Origin: JANXZS01 sp963797255 | GTDB lineage: Bacteria > Acidobacteriota > Terriglobia > Terriglobales > Acidobacteriaceae | Direction of reading: 5' to 3' | Assembly (NCBI GenBank): GCA_963797255.1 | Contig: CAWCOV010000030.1 | Coordinates: 124,001 to 188,000, forward strand | DNA: 64,000 bases | In this document: one piece after another, positions 38,306 to 46,864 of the stretch | How positions within the stretch are numbered: position 1 is the first letter of the stretch | How the letters are laid out: every line of letters starts with the position of its first letter | Position numbers and translations under genes: made by a program | The notes under the pieces: model-generated | The model's database searches: none | Told to the model about the DNA's origin: nothing | What the model saw: only the letters and a program-made list of their open reading frames with translations

Positions 38306-38926
38306 TCAGGTAAAGTCTTCCGTGTCAAAAGCCGGGGTGATAGTCCGGGTGCGCGGCTTTACGCCGTGCACCTGGCTCAAGAGATTTTCTACTACGTCTT
38401 CGAGCTGCTTATGGCTCTCAATAACCGCGCTCATGCTCTTCAGCTTGTGCGGATCTTCAACCTTCTCCAGCAGAACGACGGCATGGGCCTGCGCTACGTG
38501 GTCCTGGTTCAATCCTTCGGGCGTCTTTGCCTTTATGCTCACGACCGATGGATCCAGATCGAGAAGTTCGGCAAGCCTCTCCCGCATTTCTCCTGCGATA
38601 GGCGAGATTTTCGGAGCAGCGAGCACCAGTGTCGTATCTACGTTGATGATGCTGTAGCCGGCATTCTGAATTTCCTCGAGCGCAAGGTTGAGAAAAATGG
38701 AGGAGTCGGCATCTTTCCAGCGAGGATCGCCCGGAGGGAAGAAACTGCCGATGTCGCCCGCTGACACGGCTCCGAGCAGAGCATCCGTAATCGCGTGCAA
38801 CAGGACATCGCCGTCGGAGTGGCCGGCGAGTCCTTCTGAATGCTCAATCGCCAGCCCGCCAATGCGCAGGGGGACGCCAGACTTGAATGCATGCGAGTCC
38901 CAGCCGTACCCAATTCTCATACTCAT
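38306..38926 (-). CDS. ispF: 2-C-methyl-D-erythritol 2,4-cyclodiphosphate synthase
   Basis: Fifth enzyme of the MEP isoprenoid pathway, forming the cyclodiphosphate. Conserved parts visible are RIGYGWDSHAF (metal-binding Asp and His), GLAGHSDGDVLLHAITDALLGA, DIGSFFPP and the C-terminal KAKTPEGLN. At 206 aa it is about 45 residues longer than the usual 160; the extra C-terminal part is not from the core fold. It lies 43 bp after ispD in the same direction, so it is probably cotranscribed. Confidence 0.95.
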   Translation of the reverse strand: MSMRIGYGWDSHAFKSGVPLRIGGLAIEHSEGLAGHSDGDVLLHAITDALLGAVSAGDIGSFFPPGDPRWKDADSSIFLNLALEEIQNAGYSIINVDTTLVLAAPKISPIAGEMRERLAELLDLDPSVVSIKAKTPEGLNQDHVAQAHAVVLLEKVEDPHKLKSMSAVIESHKQLEDVVENLLSQVHGVKPRTRTITPAFDTEDFT

Positions 38927-38969
38927 AGTTAAATCTCTCTATGCCAACGAAACACGTGGCCGCTGGGGT

Positions 38970-39716
38970 TCAGCCCTTTTCCCGGGTCAGAGCCGTCTGT
39001 CGCGACAACCGTGTTTTCAGGTAGAACTCTGCCAACTCAAGGTCCGATGGTTGGGTGATCTTAATATTTGTTGGCGAGCCCATTACGACAAAAACATTTG
39101 CGCCTGAGCGCTCCACCAGCGAAGCCTCGTCGGTTCCCAGAAAGCCATCGGCTTCCGCCTCAGTGAAAGCCCTTTTCAGCAGCCCGCAACGGAACCCCTG
39201 AGGGGTCTGCGCCTGAACGATGCGTTCGCGCGGAATCGTGCTTGAAATAATGGCACCGTCGGCGACGCGCTCAACCTGCTTGATCGTATCTACCGCCGGT
39301 ACACCCACGATCGCCGCGCCGTGCTTTTCGACCGCTTCAATCGTGCGCTCGATGATTGCAGGCTCAATCAAGGGGCGAACGGAATCGTGCACCAGCACGA
39401 TGTCGTCGTCCGCGCTGTCCAATGCGTGAAGCGCATGGCTGACAGAGTCCTGCCGGGTGTCTCCACCCTCCACGACATGAACTTTGCCCGCAAATCCATA
39501 ATCGTCCAACTGCTGTTGCAGACGTTCCATTTCCGTCTTGCGAACAGCGACGTAGATGGCGTTTACCTTAGTGACTGCCGCAAAGGCCAGCAGCGCGTGA
39601 ACCAGAATTGGAATGCCATTGAGTTCAAGAAATTGCTTGGGCGCCGAGGGCGCATTGTGCGCCGCCGCCATGCGAGTGCCGATCCCTGCAGCCGGTAATA
39701 TGACGAATACACGCAT
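38970..39716 (-). CDS. ispD: 2-C-methyl-D-erythritol 4-phosphate cytidylyltransferase
   Basis: Third enzyme of the MEP isoprenoid pathway; it joins CTP and MEP. About 248 aa from ATG 39716. It shows the nucleotide-binding LPAAGIGTRM with PKQFLELNG, the catalytic-site VHDSVRPLI, QTPQGF and the C-terminal TDEASLVE and NIKITQPSDLELAE segments. A longer frame from 39746 is less likely. It is the upstream gene of the ispD-ispF pair. Confidence 0.95.
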   Translation of the reverse strand: MRVFVILPAAGIGTRMAAAHNAPSAPKQFLELNGIPILVHALLAFAAVTKVNAIYVAVRKTEMERLQQQLDDYGFAGKVHVVEGGDTRQDSVSHALHALDSADDDIVLVHDSVRPLIEPAIIERTIEAVEKHGAAIVGVPAVDTIKQVERVADGAIISSTIPRERIVQAQTPQGFRCGLLKRAFTEAEADGFLGTDEASLVERSGANVFVVMGSPTNIKITQPSDLELAEFYLKTRLSRQTALTREKG

Positions 39717-39822
39717 AAAAATTGGAGTATACAGGACAGCCCACAAGTCCCCTGTGACTGCGTGGCAAATCTCAAATCTGCGGCGCGAGGATTATGGCAT
39801 CGGCATGGTTCGAAATTGGGCC

Positions 39823-40290
39823 CTACTCTTCTATGGGATCGATGTAAAACATCTCGTTCGTCATGCGGAAGCCGTTGCTCTCATACATAGGACGAGCATC
39901 GGCAGTCGAATGCAGTGCGACCACTCGGATCTTTCGGCTACGCGCTTCGGCCAGCGCCATCTCAACCAGGTGACTAGCCAGCTTACGCCGACGGTACTCG
40001 GGCTCAACATACACGTTCAGCAGATAGCCACGGTAGCACTGCCAGGGATCCAGCGGGTGCGGAGCCCAATCCAGGATCAGCAAGCCGGCTCCGGCTATTA
40101 CTTTGTCGCCGTCAAGGGTGAGCCAGCCAAAGTATTTTTCCTGTTCCATCATGCGCTCTACCCACGGCTCAAAATTCTGAGACATGAGGGCGAGATAGTT
40201 GTCGTCCTTACGGCCCGCGTCCACAAACATCCGCCGCCGGTGGTGCGTAATGACTGCTGCGTCGGCCACCGTCGCTGCCCTGGTATGCAT
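39823..40290 (-). CDS. GNAT family N-acetyltransferase
   Basis: About 155 aa starting at ATG 40290, which has a very strong GGTGGAGGGAG site; the longer frame to 40419 is rejected. The GNAT core is visible: a central beta strand segment YLLNVYVEPEYRRRKLASHLVEMAL with the acetyl-CoA pyrophosphate loop (RRRKLAS), then VVALHSTADARPMYESNGF. The substrate is unknown. It is divergent from tilS. Confidence 0.88.
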   Translation of the reverse strand: MHTRAATVADAAVITHHRRRMFVDAGRKDDNYLALMSQNFEPWVERMMEQEKYFGWLTLDGDKVIAGAGLLILDWAPHPLDPWQCYRGYLLNVYVEPEYRRRKLASHLVEMALAEARSRKIRVVALHSTADARPMYESNGFRMTNEMFYIDPIEE

Positions 40291-40430
40291 TTGCTCCCTC
40301 CACCTTCCCGAAGCCATCGCAAGTATAAGGCAGCCAACGCGGAAACGGGAGGAAGTGGTCCCTTGGCCACGGCGCGGCCTGATACCACTGCAGACGGGCC
40401 CCTCTGCAGAGAGGGTCATTTCACTTTAGG

Positions 40431-41819
40431 ATGGAACCGATGCCCAACACCGCCGTAATTCCGCTGGACATGAGCCTTTTCCACCCTGGGATGCGTGTCG
40501 CTGTCGCGGTTTCCGGAGGGGCCGATTCCGTCGCACTCCTTTTGGCACTGCTGGAGCGAGCCCCCCAGCATGGCCTGGTGCTCTCCGTTGCCCACGTGAA
40601 TCACGGCCTGCGTGCGGAGGAATCGGACGCTGACGAAGAATTTGTCAGAAAACTCGCGCATGCCCACGATATGCAATTCCACTGCCTTCGCTGCGATGTA
40701 TTCGAGTCGGCGAGAGCCTCGAAACGTGGGATTGAAGAGACAGCACGGGAGCTCCGGTATGCCTTCTTTGCTTCTCTCATGACAGGGCAGGTGGATGCCG
40801 TTGCCACCGCTCACACCCTGGACGACCAGGCGGAGACGGTACTCATAAAGCTGTTACGAGGGGCTTGGACAGAAGGATTGGGCGCTATTCATCCCGTTCT
40901 CAAGTCGGGCGAAAAAGGAAGAATTATTCGACCACTTTTGGCGACCCACCGGTCGGACGTAGAAGCATTTCTTAAGGAGCGTCAACAGGGCTGGCGCGAC
41001 GATAGCTCAAATATGGATGAGAATTTCACCCGTAACCGTATTCGCCATCAATTACTTCCAGCACTGCTGGAATACAATCCGCGCCTCCGGGAGAATCTGG
41101 CGAATCTCTCGGCGACGGCTCGGGATGAGGAGGCGTATTGGCAGGCGGAGTTGGCGGATCTTCTCCCGATGATTTTGCTGCCGGGCAAGCCGGTTCGCGG
41201 TGGAGGGCGATCCAGCAGCACACTGCCGGGCGAGTTCTCGCTCTCCATTGAGATCGAGCGACTGCGTTCTCTTCATCCTGCCAAGCGTCGCCGCGTGCTG
41301 CGGGCGGCGGTTGGCAAGCTCGGGGCAACAATTGGATTCGAACACACAGAAGTTCTGTTCAATATGTGCGGATTCGGGACAGGGGAGGCACCCACCCGTT
41401 TTGACATGCCAAACGGAGTAAGGGCAGAGCGTTCTGCGCGTGAACTGCGTCTGTCAGTTTGTGAAGGAACAACTTCGGATTTCCCCTCGTACACACTTGC
41501 AGTCCCAGGGGAGGCAATGGCGGAGCGGTTCGGGTTACTGTTTCGCTCCACGTGCCACCAGCTTTCCGACAGTGTTTCTGCCGTAATCCGTGTACCGCGA
41601 GCGGGAGATCGAGTGCGATTGCGGCACTCTCGCGGGCCCAAGCGCATCAAGGAGGTATTCGAACGATTGCACGTCGCCACCCCTGAAAGGCAGTCCTGGC
41701 CGGTGGTGGAGTGGAAGGGCGAAATCGTCTGGATGCAGGGCGTGGAACTGGAGTCAGAGATGGCAGAGGGTGCAGGCCTGAAAATCATTGTCGAGGCAGC
41801 TACTGCGAATCCAGTTTGA
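40431..41819 (+). CDS. tilS: tRNA(Ile)-lysidine synthetase
   Basis: Modifies C34 of tRNA-Ile(CAU) to lysidine, which changes its identity from Met to Ile; an essential enzyme. At 462 aa it is the full-length form. The ATP-pyrophosphatase P-loop VAVSGGADSVALL, the HVNHGLR segment and ATAHTLDDQAETVLIKLLRG are visible. NFTRNRIRHQLLP follows, and a C-terminal domain includes RVRLRHSRGPKRIKEVF. It lies upstream of ftsH as in many bacteria, though without hpt between them. Confidence 0.95.
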   Translation: MEPMPNTAVIPLDMSLFHPGMRVAVAVSGGADSVALLLALLERAPQHGLVLSVAHVNHGLRAEESDADEEFVRKLAHAHDMQFHCLRCDVFESARASKRGIEETARELRYAFFASLMTGQVDAVATAHTLDDQAETVLIKLLRGAWTEGLGAIHPVLKSGEKGRIIRPLLATHRSDVEAFLKERQQGWRDDSSNMDENFTRNRIRHQLLPALLEYNPRLRENLANLSATARDEEAYWQAELADLLPMILLPGKPVRGGGRSSSTLPGEFSLSIEIERLRSLHPAKRRRVLRAAVGKLGATIGFEHTEVLFNMCGFGTGEAPTRFDMPNGVRAERSARELRLSVCEGTTSDFPSYTLAVPGEAMAERFGLLFRSTCHQLSDSVSAVIRVPRAGDRVRLRHSRGPKRIKEVFERLHVATPERQSWPVVEWKGEIVWMQGVELESEMAEGAGLKIIVEAATANPV

Positions 41820-42136
41820 TTAGTTCCGTAAACTGTTGTAATTAAATCCCATCCGGTCAATTTTAGACTCGAGACGGGAAGTAGTAGTGGCACCGCCCGG
41901 GAGTTGTAGGATTATTCACTGTCGCGCAGGTTAGAATTAGTCAACACAGGATTCACCTCGGTCGTCAGCCGTCACTTTGCGGCGGCAAAATAGACAAGGT
42001 TCTTTCTGATACTTAGTGGCAACTCTTGTCGTCTAATACTGCATTGCGGATGAATGGTTAGCCTCCCCACCCGGTTTCCGGGCAGAGCGGACACCATCCC
42101 CAAAGCAGTTGGTTTTAAGAGAAAAGAGGGTTCTTA
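41820..42136 (+). other. Long leader/intergenic region upstream of ftsH
   Basis: A 317-bp gap between tilS and ftsH with no credible ORF. It should contain the ftsH promoter. An AT-rich TAATACT at about 42036 could be a -10 element, but no matching -35 is obvious. No CIRCE element or recognised riboswitch is seen. An AGAGGG Shine-Dalgarno lies just before the GTG start. Confidence 0.5.
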
Positions 42137-44050
42137 GTGAATTCAACGGTCAAGACGATTATCTTCTGGGTCATCATTTTGGCCTGTCTGGTGTTGCTCT
42201 GGAGCGTCGTCCAGAAGAACACCGGCATGGGTAAAGACAAAGAAGTGACGTTCTCGCAGTTCCTCACCGAGTCCCAGGCAGGACAGGTAAACGACGTCAC
42301 TGTGGTCAACAGTGAAGTCCATGGTCACTACAAGAACGATGCCAAGGAGCAGTTCCACACCACTGTCCCGGCAAATTATCCGGACATGTACAAAATTCTC
42401 CAGGACAACAAGGTCAACACGACCATCAAGGACACATCCGGGAATGGCTGGGTAAATATCCTTATCCAGTTCTCGCCGATCCTTGTTCTGGGATTGCTGT
42501 GGTTCTTCATGCTCCGGCAGATGCAAAGCGGTGGAAACAAGGCGCTGTCGTTCGGCAAGAGCCGCGCGCGCCTGCTCTCCATGCAGCAGAAGAAAGTCAC
42601 GTTCAAGGACGTGGCCGGCGTAGACGAGGCCAAGGAAGAGCTGAAGGAGATCATCGAGTTCCTTCGCGAGGCCCAGAAGTTCCAGAAGCTTGGCGGCCGT
42701 ATTCCCAAGGGTGTCCTGCTCGTCGGACCTCCGGGAACTGGCAAAACGTTGCTCGCCCGCGCAGTCGCCGGCGAAGCCAATGTGCCCTTCTTCTCCATTT
42801 CTGGCTCTGACTTCGTGGAAATGTTCGTCGGCGTTGGCGCAAGCCGCGTTCGCGATCTGTTCGAACAGGGCAAGAAGAATGCTCCATGCATCATCTTTAT
42901 CGACGAAATCGATGCGGTCGGTCGCCATCGCGGCGCTGGTCTCGGCGGTGGACACGATGAGCGCGAGCAGACCCTGAATCAGTTGCTCGTCGAGATGGAT
43001 GGATTTGAATCCAACGATGGCGTCATCCTGGTGGCTGCAACCAACCGTCCCGACGTTCTCGACCCCGCGCTTCTGCGTCCGGGCCGCTTTGATCGTCGCG
43101 TCGTGGTGGGCCGCCCTGATGTTCGTGGCCGCGAGGAAGTTCTTCGCGTTCACGCCAAGAAGGTTCCTCTTTCGGAAGATGTCGACCTTCGCGTGCTGGC
43201 TCGCGGAACCCCGGGTTTCTCCGGCGCAGATCTTGCCAACATGGTGAACGAGGCGGCATTGAATGCTGCCCGCATGAATCGCAAGTCGGTCTTCATGATC
43301 GACTTCGAGACAGCTAAGGACAAGGTCCTGATGGGTGCCGAGCGCAAGTCCATGTTGCTGACCGACGAAGAGAAGCGGGTAACCGCCTATCACGAAGCCG
43401 GGCACGCACTGGTTGCCTGCGTTCGCGACCATGCGGATCCGCTGCACAAGGTCACTATCATTCCGCGTGGAATGGCTCTTGGCGTCACTATGCAGCTGCC
43501 TGAAGACGACAAGCACACCGTCACCAAAGATTATCTTGAGACGCAGCTTGCCATCCTGATGGGCGGACGCATTGCGGAAGAAATCTTCCTCAAGCAGATG
43601 ACGACCGGTGCTGGCAACGACATTGAGCGCGCCACGGAGATGTCTCGCAAGATGGTTTGTGAATACGGCATGAGCCGCCTGGGTCCGCTCACATTCGGCA
43701 AAAAGGAAGAGCAGATTTTCCTTGGACGCGAGATCGCACAGCATCGCGATTTCTCTGAGGAAACTGCCCGCCAGATTGATGCCGAAGTGAAGTCCCTCGT
43801 GGATGAGGCCTATCGTTCCGCGTACGGTATTCTCGACTCCCGGCAGGACATCATGCATCGCATGGCAGCCGCTTTGCTGGAGCGCGAGACGCTGGATGGA
43901 AACGAGATTCGCATGATCATTGAAGGTAAGGAACTGCCGCCGCTCAAGATTGACGGTCCAGGCAGCCCCACCGGCGATGTTCAGCAGGTCCTCAAGCCGG
44001 ATGCAGGACGCTCCCCGGGATTTCCGGAAGGCAGTCCGTCACCAGCGTAG
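42137..44050 (+). CDS. ftsH: ATP-dependent zinc metalloprotease FtsH
   Basis: A membrane-bound AAA+ protease that degrades unstable cytoplasmic and membrane proteins. At 637 aa it is the standard size. Membrane helices lie at about 5-23 and 106-126 around a periplasmic domain. The AAA module has Walker A GPPGTGKT (197-204), Walker B IIFIDEID and the SRH region (TNRPDVLDPALLRPGRFDRR in parts). The protease domain has HEAGH (419-423) binding zinc. The C-terminal tail is Pro/Gly/Ser rich. The start is GTG at 42137. A strong terminator follows the stop. Confidence 0.98.
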   Translation: MNSTVKTIIFWVIILACLVLLWSVVQKNTGMGKDKEVTFSQFLTESQAGQVNDVTVVNSEVHGHYKNDAKEQFHTTVPANYPDMYKILQDNKVNTTIKDTSGNGWVNILIQFSPILVLGLLWFFMLRQMQSGGNKALSFGKSRARLLSMQQKKVTFKDVAGVDEAKEELKEIIEFLREAQKFQKLGGRIPKGVLLVGPPGTGKTLLARAVAGEANVPFFSISGSDFVEMFVGVGASRVRDLFEQGKKNAPCIIFIDEIDAVGRHRGAGLGGGHDEREQTLNQLLVEMDGFESNDGVILVAATNRPDVLDPALLRPGRFDRRVVVGRPDVRGREEVLRVHAKKVPLSEDVDLRVLARGTPGFSGADLANMVNEAALNAARMNRKSVFMIDFETAKDKVLMGAERKSMLLTDEEKRVTAYHEAGHALVACVRDHADPLHKVTIIPRGMALGVTMQLPEDDKHTVTKDYLETQLAILMGGRIAEEIFLKQMTTGAGNDIERATEMSRKMVCEYGMSRLGPLTFGKKEEQIFLGREIAQHRDFSEETARQIDAEVKSLVDEAYRSAYGILDSRQDIMHRMAAALLERETLDGNEIRMIIEGKELPPLKIDGPGSPTGDVQQVLKPDAGRSPGFPEGSPSPA

Positions 44051-44066
44051 TTACTCAGACCTACAC

Positions 44067-44105
44067 AAAAGAGGCGACTCAAACGAGTCGCCTCTTTTCT
44101 TTTTT
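44067..44105 (+). terminator. Rho-independent terminator after ftsH
   Basis: Perfect 14-bp stem, arms at 44067-44080 (AAAAGAGGCGACTC) and 44085-44098, with a 4-nt AAAC loop, followed by CTTTTTT. It starts 17 bp after the ftsH stop. Confidence 0.95.
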
Positions 44106-44130
44106 GCGTACTATTGCCGTGGACGGTGCC

Positions 44131-44451
44131 ATGGACCTTATCGAGCGCTTTGAGCAATGCACGTTACCGATTGCGGAGATGCACCACACCCAGCATCTCG
44201 AGATCGCACTATGGTACGTTCTGCACTATCCGCCGGAGGAAGCCTTGGAGCGCATGCGCAACGGCCTGAAGGCGCTGCTGGCGGAGAATGGCGTCGGCTC
44301 AAGCTATAACGAAGAGGTAACGCTTGGCTGGATGCAATTTGTGGGGGAGTTTGCGTCGCATGCTGACCGCTCGCTGACTTTCTCGGACCTGGCTCATCAA
44401 CTGGTTCTCTCCGCAGAAGGCCATCGAAACAAACTCGTTCCACCTCTCTAG
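44131..44451 (+). CDS. Hypothetical protein
   Basis: About 106 aa from ATG 44131; a TTG at 44104 would overlap the terminator T tract. The protein is acidic and helical, with no signal peptide or membrane segment, and I do not recognise a family. Its coding character (third-position G/C, no rare codons) resembles its neighbours. It lies 22 bp before lptE on the same strand and may share its transcript. Confidence 0.6.
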   Translation: MDLIERFEQCTLPIAEMHHTQHLEIALWYVLHYPPEEALERMRNGLKALLAENGVGSSYNEEVTLGWMQFVGEFASHADRSLTFSDLAHQLVLSAEGHRNKLVPPL

Positions 44452-44473
44452 TTCTGCGAGAATAGAAAGCAGG

Positions 44474-44995
44474 ATGCCCCCGGTTCGCCTCATTGTTCTT
44501 GCTGCGCTCGTCTGTCTCGGCGGTTGCGGATACCACAAGGCTGGTTCAGCTGTGCACCTGCCTTCGACGGTGCAAACGCTGGACGTGCCGATATTTCAAA
44601 CGCAGGCCCAGTCCTTTCACACAGAAGTGGCCATGACGGATGCAGTGATCCGCGAACTTACCAGCCGGACGTCGCTCCACGTGGTCACCACCAATGCTTC
44701 CGGTGAAGCGGACGCGACGCTAAGGGGAACGGTGCTTTCGGAGATCGTTACTCCGCTTACATACAATTCGACGACGGGCCAATCCTCCAGCTTCCTGGTC
44801 ACCGTAAGGGCCAAGGTGGTGCTGACGGACCGCAACAGCAGGGTTCTTTATCAGAACCAGGGTTACATTTTCCGGCAGCAGTATGAGACGACGGCGGACC
44901 TCCCCAGCTTTATACAAGAGGATCCTGCCGCGATTCATCGGCTCTCGAAAGACTTTGCGCAATCCCTTGTGAGCGATATTCTGGAGTCCTTCTAA
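44474..44995 (+). CDS. lptE: LPS-assembly lipoprotein LptE
   Basis: A 173-aa outer-membrane lipoprotein that plugs the LptD barrel and helps export lipopolysaccharide. The N terminus is a lipoprotein signal with lipobox LGGC (Cys18) followed by GYH, a typical LptE start. The mature part has the alpha/beta pattern with VQTLDVPIFQTQ, LRGTVLSEIVTP and VTVRAKVVLTDRNSRVLYQN in pieces. It is followed by holA 36 bp downstream, a gene order seen in many Gram-negative bacteria. Confidence 0.9.
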   Translation: MPPVRLIVLAALVCLGGCGYHKAGSAVHLPSTVQTLDVPIFQTQAQSFHTEVAMTDAVIRELTSRTSLHVVTTNASGEADATLRGTVLSEIVTPLTYNSTTGQSSSFLVTVRAKVVLTDRNSRVLYQNQGYIFRQQYETTADLPSFIQEDPAAIHRLSKDFAQSLVSDILESF

Positions 44996-45031
44996 CAAGA
45001 TGCGAAAATCGCTGCCATTCCGGGAGTACAG

Positions 45032-46198
45032 ATGAGCGCGGCACGCTGGGGCGCAGGTTTTGCATCCACGGAGCGCTTTGTCGCGGAGATTCGCGCAGCC
45101 GCCAACGACGCGTCTTTGCTAAAGCCCGGATATATCCTCGTTGGCGACGAAATTTTCCTGTATGAGCGCTGCCGTCGCGCCGTATTGCAGGCATTTGTCC
45201 CACGCGATATGCGCGACTTTTGCCTCTCGGATCTCGATCTTGCAGAGACCAACATCTTTGAAGCGATCGATCGCGCGCAGACGCCGTCACTCATGGCGCC
45301 CTTTCAGGTTTTGTTCGTCCGCAATTTGAAAGTGCTCTATGGTCGCGGTGCGAAAAAGGATGAGTTTGCAGCACTGCAAAATTACTTTCGCTCTCCCAAT
45401 CCTCAAGCCCTGCTCTTGTTTGTAGCGGATCACATTCGTATTCCATCCGACCTGCGCCGCATGGATTATGAGGACAAGAATCGCTATGAACGCATCCGCG
45501 AGACGATTGGGGAGTATTGCGGCATGGTTGAGTTGGCGCGGGCGGATGAGTCCGATGCGATTCGCTGGCTGACAGAAGAGGCAGAGAAGATCGCAGTGCG
45601 CTTTGAGCCGGATGCCGCGCGTGAGTTATCTGACGCATTGGGCGCGGACATGATGCTGATTGCCAGCGAGTTTGAAAAGCTTGTGCTTTACGTGGGCGAA
45701 AAGCGCCGCGTGACGCTGGGCGATGTGGAAACGATGGTGCTAGCTGCCAAGCAGCGTTCTCTTTATGAACTCACAGACGCGATCTCTTTGAAAGATAAGG
45801 CGCGGGCACTAATGCTGCTGCAGGGTTTGCTTAACGCTTCGGACGGCGGAGAAGATTCGGCTATCGGCCACTTGTACATGCTGGCGAGAACCTTCCGGCA
45901 GATGCTGATTATTCTCGAGAAGAATGTTCGCGACTCGCGGGCGATCTGGCAGGCATTGTGGCAAGGATTCCGCATGCCACCGTTTGCCGCTGACGATCTT
46001 ATCCGACAGGCGCGCCGCTACAAATCGCGCCGCGAGCTTACGCGTGCTCTGCGGCTCATCGCACGCGCCGATCTCGAACTGCGTTCTTCTCCACCGGATA
46101 AACGGCTGGTTCTGGAAAGGCTGGTGCTGGAGTTGGCCAGTGAGCCCAGACAGATCCTGGGCAATCCTTCTGCAAATCAGTACGCGATGGAGTTGTAG
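45032..46198 (+). CDS. holA: DNA polymerase III delta subunit
   Basis: Clamp-loader subunit that opens the beta clamp. At 388 aa it is slightly longer than the 340-aa norm. The HolA pattern is visible: GYILVGDEIFLYERCRRAV at the N terminus, LMAPFQVLFVRN, LLFVADHIRIPSDLR, the domain II helix LGADMMLIASEFEKLVLYVG and the C-terminal LMLLQGLLNASDGGEDSAIGHLYMLARTFRQML in parts. It starts with ATG at 45032 and is convergent with the Fur-family gene. Confidence 0.92.
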   Translation: MSAARWGAGFASTERFVAEIRAAANDASLLKPGYILVGDEIFLYERCRRAVLQAFVPRDMRDFCLSDLDLAETNIFEAIDRAQTPSLMAPFQVLFVRNLKVLYGRGAKKDEFAALQNYFRSPNPQALLLFVADHIRIPSDLRRMDYEDKNRYERIRETIGEYCGMVELARADESDAIRWLTEEAEKIAVRFEPDAARELSDALGADMMLIASEFEKLVLYVGEKRRVTLGDVETMVLAAKQRSLYELTDAISLKDKARALMLLQGLLNASDGGEDSAIGHLYMLARTFRQMLIILEKNVRDSRAIWQALWQGFRMPPFAADDLIRQARRYKSRRELTRALRLIARADLELRSSPPDKRLVLERLVLELASEPRQILGNPSANQYAMEL

Positions 46199-46211
46199 CG
46201 AGGGCGCCTGA

Positions 46212-46658
46212 CTACTTCCTGCAAACGGTGCAGTACCCGCCTATCTCCAGTCGAGCAACTACAATCTTGAAGCGGCACTCGCTTTCCATCTGCTCCTTCA
46301 GCGACTCAAACAGTTCACTCTCAAATTCCGTAATCTTACCGCAGCCGAGACAGGCCATATGGATATGGTCGCGGCTCATCTTGCGCTCGTAATAGTGTCC
46401 CTCGCCTCCGATATGCATCAGGTCGAGTTCGTCAATCAGCCCGTGTCGCTTCAACAAATTCAACGTTCTGTAGACCGTGCTGCGATCCACTGATTCATCC
46501 ACCTTTTGAGCGCGGCGGAGAATCTGGCTCGCGTCCAAATGCTTCTTTGCCGTCTCGATCACACTGAGGATGGCGCGTCGCTGTTCAGTCATGCGCACGC
46601 CACGTTCCGACATCAACTGCTGCAGTCGTCCAGGGATTTCGGTCTTCGGCAAAGGCAT
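46212..46658 (-). CDS. Fur-family transcriptional regulator
   Basis: A 148-aa winged-helix metal- or redox-responsive regulator. The DNA-binding half contains MTEQRRAILSVIE and the recognition helix RSTVYRTLNLLKRHGLI. The dimerisation half contains the H/E-rich HIGGEGHYYERKMSRDHIH and two CxxC pairs (Cys103/106 and Cys143/146) that make the structural zinc site. Fur, Zur and PerR cannot be told apart reliably by eye. A TGCGA-N5-TCGCA palindrome lies 21 bp upstream of its ATG and another lies before the divergent operon, so it probably represses itself and that operon. Confidence 0.93.
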   Translation of the reverse strand: MPLPKTEIPGRLQQLMSERGVRMTEQRRAILSVIETAKKHLDASQILRRAQKVDESVDRSTVYRTLNLLKRHGLIDELDLMHIGGEGHYYERKMSRDHIHMACLGCGKITEFESELFESLKEQMESECRFKIVVARLEIGGYCTVCRK

Positions 46659-46678
46659 TGAGCAACTCCAAATCTAAT

Positions 46679-46693
46679 TGCGAAACAGTCGCA
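46679..46693. promoter_or_regulatory. Putative Fur-family operator, copy 1
   Basis: Palindrome TGCGA-AACAG-TCGCA, 21 bp upstream of the start of the Fur-family gene. Both arms are identical to those of copy 2 and the spacing is the same. Operators of Fur-like regulators in some bacteria have a similar TGC...GCA shape. Binding by the adjacent regulator is inference. Confidence 0.7.
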
Positions 46694-46771
46694 TTCATTC
46701 TGCAAAGGTTTTTTGCCCGCTTCCTTGACTCGAATGCGCATCGATCTTAGCCTCAAGAGTAGCACACCTAA

Positions 46772-46786
46772 TGCGACACGGTCGCA
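46772..46786. promoter_or_regulatory. Putative Fur-family operator, copy 2
   Basis: Palindrome TGCGA-CACGG-TCGCA, 79 bp upstream of the GTG of the outer-membrane protein gene. The arms match copy 1 exactly while the spacer differs, which points to selection on the arms rather than recent duplication. Confidence 0.7.
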
Positions 46787-46806
46787 ACTGAATATTTTGG
46801 AGGCTT

Positions 46807-46831
46807 CTCATCCGACCAAAATTCGGATGAG
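46807..46831 (+). promoter_or_regulatory. Leader hairpin upstream of the outer-membrane protein gene
   Basis: Perfect 9-bp stem CTCATCCGA / TCGGATGAG (46807-46815 and 46823-46831) with a 7-nt CCAAAAT loop, ending 33 bp before the GTG. It is not followed by a T tract, so it is more likely an mRNA-stability or translation-control element than a terminator. Confidence 0.45.
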
Positions 46832-46864
46832 GGGAGTTATTCAAGTCTTAAAGAAAGAAAAATT

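Noticed and set aside
42143..43858. 571-codon open frame on the minus strand
   Set aside because: It lies entirely antisense to ftsH, whose AAA and protease motifs are intact, and the translation shows no family features; it is a composition-driven shadow.
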